DNA of 64,000 nt, taken from Thalassospira australica. GTDB lineage: Bacteria; Pseudomonadota; Alphaproteobacteria; Rhodospirillales; Thalassospiraceae. Below the pieces are notes generated by a model. It ran no database searches. It worked only from the letters and a program-made list of their open reading frames with translations, and was not told the DNA's origin. The stretch spans positions 372,001 to 436,000 of the forward strand of contig NZ_JRJE01000032.1 in NCBI RefSeq assembly GCF_000763295.1, written 5' to 3'. Shown in pieces: positions 1-8,755 of the stretch. The translations under genes were made by a program, and so were the position numbers. Within the stretch, counting starts at the first letter, position 1. Each line of letters begins with the position of its first letter.

Positions 1-60
1 GAAGTTCTGGCTGATATGACCATGGCCGCCCCACCGATTGCCGGCAAGGAAGGGGAATAA
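1..60 (+). CDS. 3' end of an upstream gene, probably lutA (partial)
   Basis: The first 20 codons form an open frame ending in TAA three bases before the lutB start. Only the C-terminal residues, ending GKEGE, are visible, so no domain can be seen. The identity comes from context: the lactate utilisation genes normally run lutA-lutB-lutC, and LutA is a cysteine-rich (CCG-domain) Fe-S oxidoreductase. The start lies outside the window. Confidence 0.55.
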   Translation, partial: EVLADMTMAAPPIAGKEGE

Positions 61-63
61 GCC

Positions 64-1500
64 ATGAGTGTTTCGACATCCCCGAATTTCAAGGAAAACG
101 TCCATGGTGCGCTGCGCGATGAAAGCCTGCAGCGCGCACTGGGTCGCCTGAAAACCGGCTTTCGCGATAAACGTCTCGCCGCGATTGAAAACCTGCCGGA
201 GTTCGAGGCCCTGCGCGATCAGGCCCGTGACATCAAGAACCACACGCTTGAAAACCTTGATCATTACCTTTTGACCTTCGAAGAAAACGTCAAGGCCAAT
301 GGCGGGCATGTGCATTGGTGTGCCGATGCCGAAGAAGCCCGCCAGGTGGTGGCAAAAATCTGCCGCGACACCAACGCCAAATCGGTCCTCAAAGGCAAAT
401 CAATGATTTCCGAGGAAATCGCGCTTAATGATTTCCTTGAAAAACAGGACCTTAAGGTCGTTGAAACCGATCTGGGTGAATATATCATTCAGCTGCGCCA
501 CGAACCGCCAAGCCACATCATCGCGCCGGCCATCCATGTCCATAAGGAAGAAGTCGCAGACAGTTTCCGCGAAACCCACAAGGGCCGCGATCCCAACCGT
601 TCGCTTGATGAACCGCGTGAATTGCTTGATGAAGCCCGCGAAGTCATGCGCGAACATTTCTTTGCCGCCGATGTCGGGATTACCGGGGCCAACTTCCTGA
701 TTGCCGAAACGGGCACGTCGGTGATTGTCACCAACGAAGGCAATGGCGATCTGACCCAGACCCTGTCGCGTGTCCATGTCGCGATCGCCAGCCTCGAAAA
801 GGTCGTGCCGACCCTTGAAGATGCCTCAAGCATTCTAAGGGTTCTGGCCCGCTCGGCCACCGGACAGGAAATGTCATCCTATACGACGTTTTCAACCGGG
901 CCGCGGCGCGAGGGCGATCTGGACGGGCCGGAGGAATATCACGTCATTTTGCTTGATAACGGGCGCTCCAACATGCTGGGCACCGAATTTCAGGACATGC
1001 TGCGCTGTATCCGCTGTGCGGCCTGCATGAACCATTGCCCGGTGTATGGGGCTGTGGGCGGTCACGCCTATGGGTGGGTTTATCCGGGGCCGATGGGGTC
1101 TGTTTTGTCGCCGTCCCTGATTGGGGTCGATGAAGCAGGGCATTTGCCAAATGCCTCGACCTTCTGTGGTAAATGCGAAGAAGTCTGCCCGATGCGCATT
1201 CCGCTGCCGAAAATGATGCGCCATTGGCGCGAACGCGAATTTGAAAAACATCTTAGCCCCAGCTCATTTCGTTACGGAATCAAAACGTGGGCATTTTTCG
1301 CCTCAAAACCAAGGCTTTATCGTGCCGTTACCGGGATCGCATCAAAGGTTCTTGCCAAGATGGCAGGTGGCAAGGGGCGCATCGCCAAATTGCCGCTTGC
1401 CGGTGGCTGGACCGATATGCGTGACTTCCCGGCCCCCGAAGGCAAAACATTTAAGGAACTTTGGGCAGAAAAACAGGCCGGCAAGGGAGATGTGAAATGA
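64..1500 (+). CDS. lutB: LutB/LldF-type iron-sulfur protein of L-lactate oxidation
   Basis: This 478-residue protein is the iron-sulfur subunit of the LutABC lactate dehydrogenase complex, which oxidises L-lactate to pyruvate in the cytoplasm. The N-terminal LUD domain covers roughly residues 60-300. Two cysteine clusters follow, C315-x2-C-x2-C-x3-C (CIRCAACMNHC) and C368-x2-C-x3-C (CGKCEEVC), as expected for two [4Fe-4S] ferredoxin-type centres. The start ATG at 64 follows GGAAGGGGAA. It lies three bases after the upstream stop, and its TGA overlaps the lutC start as ATGA. Length is normal for the family, about 470 residues. The family assignment is secure; the substrate is taken from the family. 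Confidence 0.93.
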   Translation: MSVSTSPNFKENVHGALRDESLQRALGRLKTGFRDKRLAAIENLPEFEALRDQARDIKNHTLENLDHYLLTFEENVKANGGHVHWCADAEEARQVVAKICRDTNAKSVLKGKSMISEEIALNDFLEKQDLKVVETDLGEYIIQLRHEPPSHIIAPAIHVHKEEVADSFRETHKGRDPNRSLDEPRELLDEAREVMREHFFAADVGITGANFLIAETGTSVIVTNEGNGDLTQTLSRVHVAIASLEKVVPTLEDASSILRVLARSATGQEMSSYTTFSTGPRREGDLDGPEEYHVILLDNGRSNMLGTEFQDMLRCIRCAACMNHCPVYGAVGGHAYGWVYPGPMGSVLSPSLIGVDEAGHLPNASTFCGKCEEVCPMRIPLPKMMRHWREREFEKHLSPSSFRYGIKTWAFFASKPRLYRAVTGIASKVLAKMAGGKGRIAKLPLAGGWTDMRDFPAPEGKTFKELWAEKQAGKGDVK

Positions 1501-2201
1501 GCAGCGCATCCAATTCGACGTCCCGCGATGCCATTTTGGGTCGGATTCGCAAAAGTTTGGGCCGGACCGCAGGGGATAGCGCCCCGCGTGATGTGACCGA
1601 ACGGCTGGCATCCCCCAAACCCAATGCGGTGGTGCCCAAACGCGCCCAAATTACCCATGATCAGCAGGTTGCACTGTTTGAAAAGATGGCAACAAGCGTC
1701 AATGCAACCGTTAGCATGGTGGTCAGCGACGATGATATTCCGCGCGAAGTTGCCCGGTTCCTTGCCGAACACAATCTGCCCGCACGGGTAAAAACATCGC
1801 CCGATGCGGCCGTTTCCGGCCTGCCGTGGTCTGATACCGCCCTTGAAGTCACCGCCGGAATTGCCGGCCCCGAAGACGCAGTTTCTGTCACGCCAAGCTT
1901 TGCCGGGGTGGCTGAAACCGGCAGTCTTATGCTGCGCAGCGGGGCCGATACGCCCTATACGCTCAATATGTTACCCGACACCCATATCGTTGTTCTGAAG
2001 ACCTCAGATATGGTCGGAACATACGAAGAGGTATGGGCGCGGTTGCGCGAAAAGGAAGGACACGGCAATATGCCGCGAACATTCCTTTGGGTGACCGGCC
2101 CGTCGCGGACAGGTGATATCGAACAGACGATGCAGCTTGGCGCACATGGACCGCGCCGACTGCATATCGTCTTGGTGGATGACAAACAAAAGACCAAATA
2201 A
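1497..2201 (+). CDS. lutC: LutC/LldG-type LUD-domain protein of lactate utilisation
   Basis: This 234-residue protein is the third subunit of the LutABC L-lactate oxidation system. It carries the LUD domain with the typical glycine-rich stretch AGVAETGSLML near residue 140. I placed the start at ATG 1497, which overlaps the lutB stop as ATGA. A longer open frame exists upstream but would lie inside lutB. Translational coupling to lutB is likely. The 3' end overlaps the Smr gene by 23 bases, so the transcript probably continues. Length fits the family (about 220-240 residues). Confidence 0.9.
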   Translation: MSSASNSTSRDAILGRIRKSLGRTAGDSAPRDVTERLASPKPNAVVPKRAQITHDQQVALFEKMATSVNATVSMVVSDDDIPREVARFLAEHNLPARVKTSPDAAVSGLPWSDTALEVTAGIAGPEDAVSVTPSFAGVAETGSLMLRSGADTPYTLNMLPDTHIVVLKTSDMVGTYEEVWARLREKEGHGNMPRTFLWVTGPSRTGDIEQTMQLGAHGPRRLHIVLVDDKQKTK

Positions 2202-2838
2202 GCGACGCCGCACCGTCAACGAAGAGGAAAAGGCCCTTTGGGAGGTCTTTACCCGTGACGTCAAACCTTTGCGCAACAAAAAGCGCAAGGGTGACGCGGG
2301 CGTATTTTCGCCCGATGATGACATTCACACCAGCGATACGGCGATAACCGCCCCGGATAATTTTGGCGACAATCTTGGCGACAAGCTTGAACAGTCCGAG
2401 GAAAGCCGGGCTGCGCGTAATCTGCCCTCTGCGCGCAATGCCGACCGTGGCCCGCAGATCAAAAGGCAAAACCTTGCCGATCTCAAACCCGGTGTCACCG
2501 ATGGTATTGACCGCTCGACCGCCAACAAGTTCCAGAAAGGCAAAATGTCGATTGATGGGCGGATCGATCTGCATGGCATGACCCAGGATGTCGCCCATAA
2601 TGCACTTAATGCCTTTATTGAAGACAGCTGGCGGGCGGGAAAACGCTGCGTTCTGGTAATTACCGGCAAGGGATCGCGACCTGATGAATATGGCCGCACC
2701 GGTCTTTTGCGCCAACGCACCCCGCAATGGCTAAGCGCGCCGCGCCTGCGCAGCCGCATTCTTGCCATCCATCAAGCCCAGATCCAGCACGGCGGTGCAG
2801 GGGCCTTCTATGTCCTGTTGAAACGGAGACGCCCGTGA
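2179..2838 (+). CDS. Smr (small MutS-related) domain protein
   Basis: The 219-residue protein has a charged N-terminal half and a C-terminal Smr domain from about residue 125 to the end. The domain signatures LHGM (residues 131-134) and TGKG (162-165) are visible. Smr domains are nucleic-acid binding and often endonucleolytic, but the role of the stand-alone alphaproteobacterial version is not settled. The start ATG 2179 lies inside the end of lutC, which gives a 23-base overlap. The stop overlaps the next gene as GTGA. From memory, the alphaproteobacterial Smr gene usually follows mltA; here it follows lutC. Confidence 0.85.
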   Translation: MTNKRPNKRRRTVNEEEKALWEVFTRDVKPLRNKKRKGDAGVFSPDDDIHTSDTAITAPDNFGDNLGDKLEQSEESRAARNLPSARNADRGPQIKRQNLADLKPGVTDGIDRSTANKFQKGKMSIDGRIDLHGMTQDVAHNALNAFIEDSWRAGKRCVLVITGKGSRPDEYGRTGLLRQRTPQWLSAPRLRSRILAIHQAQIQHGGAGAFYVLLKRRRP

Positions 2839-3194
2839 CACCTTTTGGCAATCGCATCAGGGACCTTCGGGCGCAAAACAACGTGACGCTGACCGATATG
2901 GCAACAGCGCTTCAGCTGTCACCAGCCTATTTGTCCGCTCTTGAACATGGTCATCGCGGGCGGCCCAGCCCCGGGTTGGTGCAGCAGATTTGTGGTTATT
3001 TCAATCTGGTCTGGGACGAGGTCGATGATATCAAGCGCCTGGCCCAGCTTTCACACCCGAAAATCACCGTTGATACCGCGGGACTTGAGCCCGAAGCCAC
3101 CGAACTGGCAAATCTTTTGTCCGAACGTATTGCCGGCCTAAGTGATGATCAGCTTGCGCGTATGCTTGCAATCATTCGCGAAGGCCATTCCTGA
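2835..3194 (+). CDS. XRE-family helix-turn-helix regulator
   Basis: A 119-residue protein has a Cro/C1-type helix-turn-helix at about residues 4-65, with the recognition-helix region LSPAYLSALEHGHRGRPS. About 50 helical residues follow. The start is GTG 2835, inside the Smr stop codon (GTGA), so translation is probably coupled. An ATG further upstream in the same frame would bury the start deep in Smr. The target is unknown. Its place at the end of the lut-smr transcript allows a role in that operon, but nothing in the sequence shows it. Confidence 0.82.
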   Translation: MTPFGNRIRDLRAQNNVTLTDMATALQLSPAYLSALEHGHRGRPSPGLVQQICGYFNLVWDEVDDIKRLAQLSHPKITVDTAGLEPEATELANLLSERIAGLSDDQLARMLAIIREGHS

Positions 3195-3553
3195 CGTCGT
3201 AAAAACTTCAAATTTGGCAGTCAAAACGTTTCCGGCGTGTGAAAATCGCAGTATTTTGCGGGCATGTCGTGGTAAAGATACAGAAGAATCGTGTTTTTTG
3301 TGCAACGACAGCAGCAAAATAGCTGATTTGCCCGAAACACGGTTTGACTATTACTGTTTTCGCGGTTATCTATCGGGTGTGTTTCGATCCAGAAGCATCA
3401 AAAGCCCTGCCTTTCTTGCAACTATAAGGTTTCGAACCGTCCGCACGCTTCAGCATTTGACTGAGTGCCCTGCCTGATGGTCAACCGCACCTTCTATCCT
3501 ATCCCATTTATGACATTCGCCCTTTCGGCAACCACAGATCATTAAACGCACAT
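3195..3553. other. 359-bp intergenic region: rho leader
   Basis: No convincing gene is present. Open frames here have neither ribosome binding sites nor coding-like composition. The region carries a good promoter at 3344-3372, leaving an untranslated leader of roughly 175 bases before rho. Long rho leaders are often sites of Rho autoregulation in bacteria; I see no specific terminator hairpin. Confidence 0.6.
3344..3372 (+). promoter_or_regulatory. sigma-70-type promoter of rho
   Basis: TTGACT at 3344-3349 and TATCTA at 3367-3372 are separated by exactly 17 bases. Expected transcription start is near 3380. Confidence 0.65.
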
Positions 3554-4819
3554 ATGCATCTTCAGGACCTTAAAAAGAAATCTCCGACCGAGCTGCTTGC
3601 TCTGTCTGATGAACTCGAAATCGAAAATGCCAGCACGCTCCGCAAACAGGAGCTGATGTTTGCCATTCTCAAACAGCTGGCTGAAAACGACCATGCCATT
3701 TTTGGCCAGGGTGTTCTCGAAGTGCTGCCTGATGGTTTCGGCTTCCTGCGCAGCCCCGAGGCAAACTATCTTGCCGGCCCCGATGACATTTATGTCAGCC
3801 CAAGCCAGGTGCGTCGCTTTGGTCTGCGAACCGGCGACACGGTCGAAGGCCAGATTCGCTCGCCCAAGGAAGGCGAACGCTACTTTGCCTTGCTCAAGGT
3901 CGATAAAGTCAACTTCGATGCGCCGGAAAAAGTCCGTCATCGCATCAACTTTGACAACCTGACCCCGCTGTATCCTGATCAGCCGCTCAAGATGGAGCGT
4001 CAAGCCGATCAGGAAGGCACGAACAAGGACACCACCAATCGCGTGATCGAGCTGGTCTCTCCGCTTGGTAAAGGTCAGCGTGCCCTGATCGTGGCCCCGC
4101 CGCGTACCGGTAAGACCGTGATGCTGCAAAACATTGCGCACGCGATCGAGGAAAACCACCCGGAAGCCTATCTGATCGTTCTTCTGATTGATGAACGTCC
4201 GGAAGAAGTGACCGACATGGACCGTTCGGTGAAGGGCGAAGTCATTTCTTCGACCTTTGATGAACCGGCCCAGCGTCACGTTCAGGTCACTGAAATGGTT
4301 CTGGAAAAGGCCAAACGTCTGGTCGAACACAAGCATGATGTTGTCATCCTGCTTGATTCCATCACCCGTCTGGCCCGTGCCTATAACACCGTCGTGCCTA
4401 GCTCGGGCAAGGTTCTGACCGGTGGTGTTGATGCCAACGCCCTGCAGCGTCCGAAGCGTTTCTTCGGTGCGGCACGTAACATCGAAGAGGGCGGCTCGCT
4501 GACCATCATCGCAACTGCCCTGATCGATACCGGGTCACGCATGGACGAGGTCATCTTTGAAGAATTCAAAGGGACCGGTAACTCCGAGCTTATCCTTGAT
4601 CGTAAACTGTCTGACAAACGTATCTTCCCGGCGATTGATATCCTTAAATCGGGTACCCGTAAGGAAGAACTTCTCGTCGACAAGGGCGTTTTGTCCAAGA
4701 TGTGGGTGCTTCGCCGTATCCTCAACCCGATGGGTCCGCAGGACGCGATGGAATTCCTGCTTGGCAAACTCAAGAGCACCAAGAACAACGACGATTTCTT
4801 CGATTCGATGAACGGATAG
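3554..4819 (+). CDS. rho: transcription termination factor Rho
   Basis: This is the hexameric RNA-dependent ATPase that ends transcription at Rho-dependent sites. At 421 residues it has the normal length. In order it shows the N-terminal Rho_N helical segment, the RNA-binding cold-shock-like domain (about 50-120) and the RecA-type ATPase domain. The latter has the Walker A loop [11 protein letters not shown] (about 181-191), the Walker B segment [16 protein letters not shown] and the R-loop/Q-loop region. The start ATG 3554 is followed by [15 protein letters not shown], typical for Rho. In related genomes rho often lies directly before mnmE; here about 8.5 kb separates them. Confidence 0.98.
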   Translation: MHLQDLKKKSPTELLALSDELEIENASTLRKQELMFAILKQLAENDHAIFGQGVLEVLPDGFGFLRSPEANYLAGPDDIYVSPSQVRRFGLRTGDTVEGQIRSPKEGERYFALLKVDKVNFDAPEKVRHRINFDNLTPLYPDQPLKMERQADQEGTNKDTTNRVIELVSPLGKGQRALIVAPPRTGKTVMLQNIAHAIEENHPEAYLIVLLIDERPEEVTDMDRSVKGEVISSTFDEPAQRHVQVTEMVLEKAKRLVEHKHDVVILLDSITRLARAYNTVVPSSGKVLTGGVDANALQRPKRFFGAARNIEEGGSLTIIATALIDTGSRMDEVIFEEFKGTGNSELILDRKLSDKRIFPAIDILKSGTRKEELLVDKGVLSKMWVLRRILNPMGPQDAMEFLLGKLKSTKNNDDFFDSMNG

Positions 4820-4840
4820 AAGATCATCGTCCAAAGAAAA

Positions 4841-4868
4841 ACGGGGTCCTTTCGGGCCCCGTTTTTTT
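4841..4868 (+). terminator. intrinsic terminator of rho
   Basis: CGGGGTCC and GGGCCCCG pair around a TTTC loop and are followed by seven T residues. Confidence 0.9.
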
Positions 4869-4902
4869 ATGTTTGGCTTATTGTTTGCTGCCCGCCTGCC
4901 GG

Positions 4903-5400
4903 TCAGTAGGCCCCGGCCGAATAGGTCAGCTCATAGCTGTGGCTGTAGATTTCAAACACATTGCCAAACGGGTCTTCGACATAAACCATGCGATAGGGTT
5001 TTTCACCCGGATAGTAATAGCGGATCGGCATGCGCTGTTTGCCGCCATGGGCAATGATCTTTTCAACCAGCCCTTCGACATCCGGGTCCTGGACACAGAA
5101 ATGGAATGTGCCGGTTTTCCAGTATTCCAGATTGTTGTCCGGGCGTTCATTATTGGGGAATTCAAACAATTCCACACCAACCCGGTCGCCGGTTGACAGA
5201 TGGGCAATCCGGAAAGATTTCCACTCTGCACCAAACACATCGGTGCACATCTGGCCGATGTCGCTGTCATCTTCTTCGATTTTCGTCGGTGCCATAATGA
5301 CGTACCAGCCAAGAACCTCGGAATAGAATTTTACCGCGGCCTCAAGATCGGGGACCGAGATGCCGATATGGGAAAAGGTACGTGGATATTGAGCCGTCAT
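4903..5400 (-). CDS. VOC-family (glyoxalase-like) protein
   Basis: A 165-residue protein with two paired beta-alpha-beta-beta-beta modules of the vicinal-oxygen-chelate fold. It opens with HIGISVPDLEAAVKFYSEVLGW and closes with YVEDPFGNVFEIY. Candidate metal ligands are the histidine near residue 12, the glutamate of VGVELFEF, the histidine of GTFHFCV and the glutamate of NVFEIY. The substrate cannot be told from sequence; glyoxalases, dioxygenases and resistance proteins all belong here. It is divergent from a LysR regulator 125 bases away, which may control it. The start ATG at 5400 follows GGAGATCC. Confidence 0.82.
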   Translation of the reverse strand: MTAQYPRTFSHIGISVPDLEAAVKFYSEVLGWYVIMAPTKIEEDDSDIGQMCTDVFGAEWKSFRIAHLSTGDRVGVELFEFPNNERPDNNLEYWKTGTFHFCVQDPDVEGLVEKIIAHGGKQRMPIRYYYPGEKPYRMVYVEDPFGNVFEIYSHSYELTYSAGAY

Positions 5401-5451
5401 GACGGATCTCCTGCTGTGATTTCGTTATGCACAGCATGGCCGGATTATAGT

Positions 5452-5476
5452 ATAAGTAAAACAGCCATAAACTTAT
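5452..5476. promoter_or_regulatory. candidate LysR operator between the VOC gene and the LysR gene
   Basis: ATAAGT and ACTTAT form an inverted repeat separated by 13 bases, in the AT-rich 124-bp divergent intergenic region. The spacing fits the loose T-N11-A LysR box. No footprint is known; this is inference. Confidence 0.35.
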
Positions 5477-5524
5477 TGATCTGATAAATTATCGTTATGA
5501 GATTTGCGGGACAGGGGGCGCAGG

Positions 5525-6430
5525 ATGAATATCGCACCGGCTTGGCTGAAAACATTCTGCACGGTCTGTGATAGCGGCTCTTTTACCCGGGCGGCAGATG
5601 CGCTTGGCCTGACCCAGGCGGCCGTCAGTCAGCATATCGCCCATATCGAACATGTTGTCGGGCCGGTGTTTTTGCGCCGTGGGCGCAAGATCGAAATCAT
5701 GCCGTCTGGCAGGGCGCTTTTGCAATATGCCCGCGATGTTGATGCCGCATCCCATCGTCTGGCCCATGCGATATCACCGGACCGCAGCCACGCGGGCACC
5801 ATCCGGATTGCCACGCCGGGCAGTTCGGGCTTGCGGATCTATGATGCGTTGCTCAGTCTTCAGGTCCGCCATCCTGATATATCGGTACATCATCGCTTTG
5901 CACCGACCGATGACATCATTGATGCGGTGATCGGCAACCGGGTGGAACTTGGCATCATTACCCATATGCCCGATGACGCGCGCTTGCGGGTGCGCAAGAT
6001 CGGCATTGAACCGCTTGAACTGATCGTGCCAGCCACCGTTGAAATCAAGAGTTACAAGGACTTATGTGATCTGGGCTTTATTGATCACCCTGACGGGGCG
6101 TCGATGGCAACCCGTTTGCTGGGGCAGGTATTTCGCGAATTTTCCGGGGTCAAACAGATCCCCTGTCGCGGCTTTTCCAACCAGATCACCCTGATCCTTG
6201 AACCGGTTGCCCGCGGGCTTGGCTTTACGATTTTACCCCGCTTTGCGCGCAAGGCTTTCCGTGCGCAGGATCAGATTGCGGTCCATGACCATGCGCCCAG
6301 GGTCTTTGACACGCTGTACGCCATATCACGGGCCGAATGGCCGCTTTCGGCCCTATCAGAAACCGTGCTTGATGAAATCCATCGCGTGATCGCCGATCAG
6401 GACAAAACAAGCGTCAATTCGGCGCTGTGA
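5525..6430 (+). CDS. LysR-family transcriptional regulator
   Basis: The 301-residue protein has an N-terminal winged helix-turn-helix (FTRAADALGLTQAAVSQHI, about residues 19-37) and a C-terminal periplasmic-binding-protein-like effector domain. It starts at ATG 5525 after the ribosome binding site GGGGGCGCAGG; an upstream TTG in frame is less likely. It is divergent from the VOC gene at 4903-5400, the classic arrangement for a LysR regulator and its target. The effector is unknown. Its 3' end overlaps the convergent small gene below by 34 bases. Confidence 0.9.
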   Translation: MNIAPAWLKTFCTVCDSGSFTRAADALGLTQAAVSQHIAHIEHVVGPVFLRRGRKIEIMPSGRALLQYARDVDAASHRLAHAISPDRSHAGTIRIATPGSSGLRIYDALLSLQVRHPDISVHHRFAPTDDIIDAVIGNRVELGIITHMPDDARLRVRKIGIEPLELIVPATVEIKSYKDLCDLGFIDHPDGASMATRLLGQVFREFSGVKQIPCRGFSNQITLILEPVARGLGFTILPRFARKAFRAQDQIAVHDHAPRVFDTLYAISRAEWPLSALSETVLDEIHRVIADQDKTSVNSAL

Positions 6431-6708
6431 CCATCAAGTTTTTGCCGCTCCACCCTGGCATCACCCGGATCACAGCCAAATGTGCCATTGCCGAGATGAA
6501 TGCCGATATGATGCGTGCCATAGCGCAGGGTAATCGCAAGCTCGCTTGTGGTGGTGATGGCACAGCTTGCCGCGTCACCACTGTCGAGATGGTGCGGTGG
6601 CGGGCTGATCCATCCGTCTTTTGGCGCCAGACTGCTCAGATGCAGCGGGCTTTGGCTGCTTTCGTTGCGCAAGGTCAGTTTTAGAGTGTGTTGCATGTCC
6701 TGTGACAT
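6397..6708 (-). CDS. small hypothetical protein, all-beta, weakly aegerolysin-like
   Basis: A 103-residue protein I do not recognise with certainty. The pattern is short beta strands: LKLTLRNESSQSPLHLSSL, then GWISPPPHHLDSGDAA, then AITLRYG and a C-terminal strand. The strand-proline-proline-glycine pattern recalls small beta-sandwich proteins of the aegerolysin/ET79 type, but this is weak. The start ATG at 6708 is supported by the strong ribosome binding site AGAGGAAGGA. There are two cysteines and no signal peptide. The gene converges on lysR and overlaps its 3' end, and is divergent from the HD-domain gene. Confidence 0.55.
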   Translation of the reverse strand: MSQDMQHTLKLTLRNESSQSPLHLSSLAPKDGWISPPPHHLDSGDAASCAITTTSELAITLRYGTHHIGIHLGNGTFGCDPGDARVERQKLDGHSAELTLVLS

Positions 6709-6844
6709 TTCCTTCCTCTGAAAGAAAAACATCTCTGTATTGTATGTAGGAACGGGATTTTCGAAGTCGAGTGGGCATGAAGGCTTGAAACCGGGCAAAA
6801 GCCGTGTGATTCTGGAAGCTTCCTTCACCACAGTTTCGCGCTTT

Positions 6845-7399
6845 ATGCAGCTTTTACTCAAATCCGTCGATTTCGCCGCCCGGGCCCATCGTGATCAGCG
6901 TCGCAAGGGGGCCGCACAGGAACCCTATATCAATCACCCGATTGAGGTTTCCCGCCTGATTGTCGAATGTGAACCGGACACAGAGGAGGATATTCTGTGT
7001 GCTGCCGTCCTGCATGACGTGATTGAGGATTGCGGGGCAACACGCGATGAAATCGCCGCCTGCTTTAATGACATTATCGCCGATATCGTGCTGGAAGTCA
7101 GCGACGACAAGGCCTTGCCCCGTGACGAGCGCAAGGCCAAACAGATCGAAACCGCGCCAAACCTGACCGATGGGGCCAAGCTGGTTCGACTGGCTGATAA
7201 GGTCGCCAATGTCGGCGCGATGCTGACCGACACCCCGGTTGGCTGGGATGAAAAACAGATATTGGCCTATGTCGATTGGGCCGAAGCCGTGGTCGCCCCA
7301 TGCCGGGTGGTTAGCACCCGCCTGTCTGATCGCTTTGATGCCATTGCCCGTGATGTGCGCATCTTTCACGAAGACCAAAAGGCAAGGGCAGGGGAATAA
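6845..7399 (+). CDS. HD-domain protein of the MESH1/SpoT-hydrolase type
   Basis: The 184-residue protein matches small alarmone hydrolases in size and motifs. RDQRRKG and PYINHPIEV come first, then HDVIED (the HD motif, about residues 59-64), then a conserved KLVRLADKVANV segment. Mn-dependent hydrolysis of (p)ppGpp to GDP/GTP is the reaction of the closest family; other HD phosphohydrolases are possible. There is no synthetase, TGS or ACT domain. I chose ATG 6845 because it begins the fold. The open frame runs 35 codons further upstream, but that part has no family character and the ribosome binding site at 6845 is weak. Confidence 0.8.
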   Translation: MQLLLKSVDFAARAHRDQRRKGAAQEPYINHPIEVSRLIVECEPDTEEDILCAAVLHDVIEDCGATRDEIAACFNDIIADIVLEVSDDKALPRDERKAKQIETAPNLTDGAKLVRLADKVANVGAMLTDTPVGWDEKQILAYVDWAEAVVAPCRVVSTRLSDRFDAIARDVRIFHEDQKARAGE

Positions 7400-7441
7400 C
7401 CCGCCAAAGGACACCCGGTAAAGACGGGGCCAGTCCATGCC

Positions 7442-7461
7442 ATTCCCGCGCATGCGGGAAT
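7442..7461. repeat. REP-like palindrome
   Basis: ATTCCCGC and GCGGGAAT flank a GCAT loop. It is one of six related hairpins in the window (see 12737, 12931, 13092, 55074 and 55125). Confidence 0.7.
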
Positions 7462-7491
7462 CCATCGCGCCGGTGATAAAGCCACAAACAC

Positions 7492-7519
7492 CAAAGGCAG
7501 GGACCAAGCCCTGCCTTTG
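7492..7519. terminator. hairpin between convergent genes, probable terminator
   Basis: CAAAGGCAGGG pairs perfectly with CCCTGCCTTTG over 11 bases around a 6-base loop. The T tract after it is weak. It lies between the convergent HD and quinone oxidoreductase genes. Confidence 0.6.
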
Positions 7520-7541
7520 ACAATGTCATAATATCAAATAT

Positions 7542-8516
7542 TTAGACCGTAAAGACGATCGATCCGTTGGTTTTGCGGCCTTCCAGGTCGTCATGCGCCT
7601 TGGCCGCATCGGAAAGCGGGTAGGTCGCGGTGATGTCGATCTTGACCGCGCCGGATTTCAACACCGCAAACAGGTCATTGGCACTGGCGAGCAGTTCTTC
7701 GCGCGTCGCGTTGTAATTAAAAATGCTCGGCCGGGTCAGGAAATATCCACCGGGGGCCAGCTGCGCCAGCGAGATCGGCGGAACGGCCCCCGATGACTGA
7801 CCAAAACAGACCATCATGCCAAGCCGTTTGAGACATTTAAGCGAGTCTTCAAACGTGTCTTTACCGACCGAATCATAAACAACTTCAACGCCTTGGCCGC
7901 CGGTGATTTCTGCAACACGTTCAGATACCGTCTCTTCGCGGTACAGGATCGGATAATCACAGCCCTTTGCCTTGGCAATTTCGGCCTTTTCTTTTGATCC
8001 GACGGTGCCAATCACGGTCGCGCCCAGATGTTTGGCCCACTGGCAAACGATCTGACCAACCCCGCCTGCGGCGGCATGGATCAGGATGGTGTCGCCCTTT
8101 TTGACCTCATAGGTCCGGCGCAGAAGATATTGCGCCGTCATGCCCTGCAACATCGCCGCTGCGGCCAGTTCGAAACTGACATCATCGGGGATCTTGACCA
8201 GACCCTTGGCCGGCATCACGCGCGCCTCGGCATAGGCGCCAAGCGGCTGTGCGGCATAGGCCACGCGATCACCCACGGCCAGATCACTTACACCCGGACC
8301 GACTTCCTCAATGATTCCGGCCCCTTCAAGGCCAAGACCCGACGGCAGGGACGGGGCCGGATAGACTCCGGACCGGAAATAGATATCGATATAGTTCAGG
8401 CCAACCGCCTTTTGCGTCAGTCTTACTTCACCTTCGCCTGGCTGGCCGACTTCAACGTCTTCAAAACGCAGCACATTACTGCCACCGGTCTCATGAAATC
8501 GGAATGCTTTGGTCAT
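7542..8516 (-). CDS. qor: NADPH:quinone oxidoreductase, zinc-independent MDR family
   Basis: The 324-residue protein is a medium-chain dehydrogenase/reductase of the Qor type, which reduces quinones with NADPH. It opens with GroES-like sequence (NYIDIYFRSGVYP and PSGLGLEGAGIIEEVG). The nucleotide-binding Rossmann motif AAAGGVGQIVCQWAKHLG lies near residue 150. The catalytic and structural zinc cysteines of alcohol dehydrogenases are absent, as expected for Qor. The start ATG at 8516 follows GGGAGGTCCCCG. An upstream open frame of 55 more codons has no family match. Length agrees with E. coli Qor (327). Confidence 0.9.
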   Translation of the reverse strand: MTKAFRFHETGGSNVLRFEDVEVGQPGEGEVRLTQKAVGLNYIDIYFRSGVYPAPSLPSGLGLEGAGIIEEVGPGVSDLAVGDRVAYAAQPLGAYAEARVMPAKGLVKIPDDVSFELAAAAMLQGMTAQYLLRRTYEVKKGDTILIHAAAGGVGQIVCQWAKHLGATVIGTVGSKEKAEIAKAKGCDYPILYREETVSERVAEITGGQGVEVVYDSVGKDTFEDSLKCLKRLGMMVCFGQSSGAVPPISLAQLAPGGYFLTRPSIFNYNATREELLASANDLFAVLKSGAVKIDITATYPLSDAAKAHDDLEGRKTNGSIVFTV

Positions 8517-8755
8517 CGGGGACCTCCCATCTAACGCGTTTTGGAACGCTTGTTTCGTCAATGGGCCGAGTGTAGGGCAGATAAAGGATTTTTGCAGCAG
8601 GGGAAAATCGATCAAACTGTTCTGCAGGTTCGAAAGCAATTTGCGTTTCGTGTGGCTGACGGGCATCACCACTCCTGACATATCCTGTCATGCGCATTTG
8701 CTACACTGCAGTTTCTTGGATCAGTTTGCCCCACGCGCGATGGAGAAAAAGACCA

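Noticed and set aside
3142-3477. A 111-codon frame in the rho leader
   Set aside because: No ribosome binding site; it overlaps the end of the XRE gene and crosses the rho promoter.
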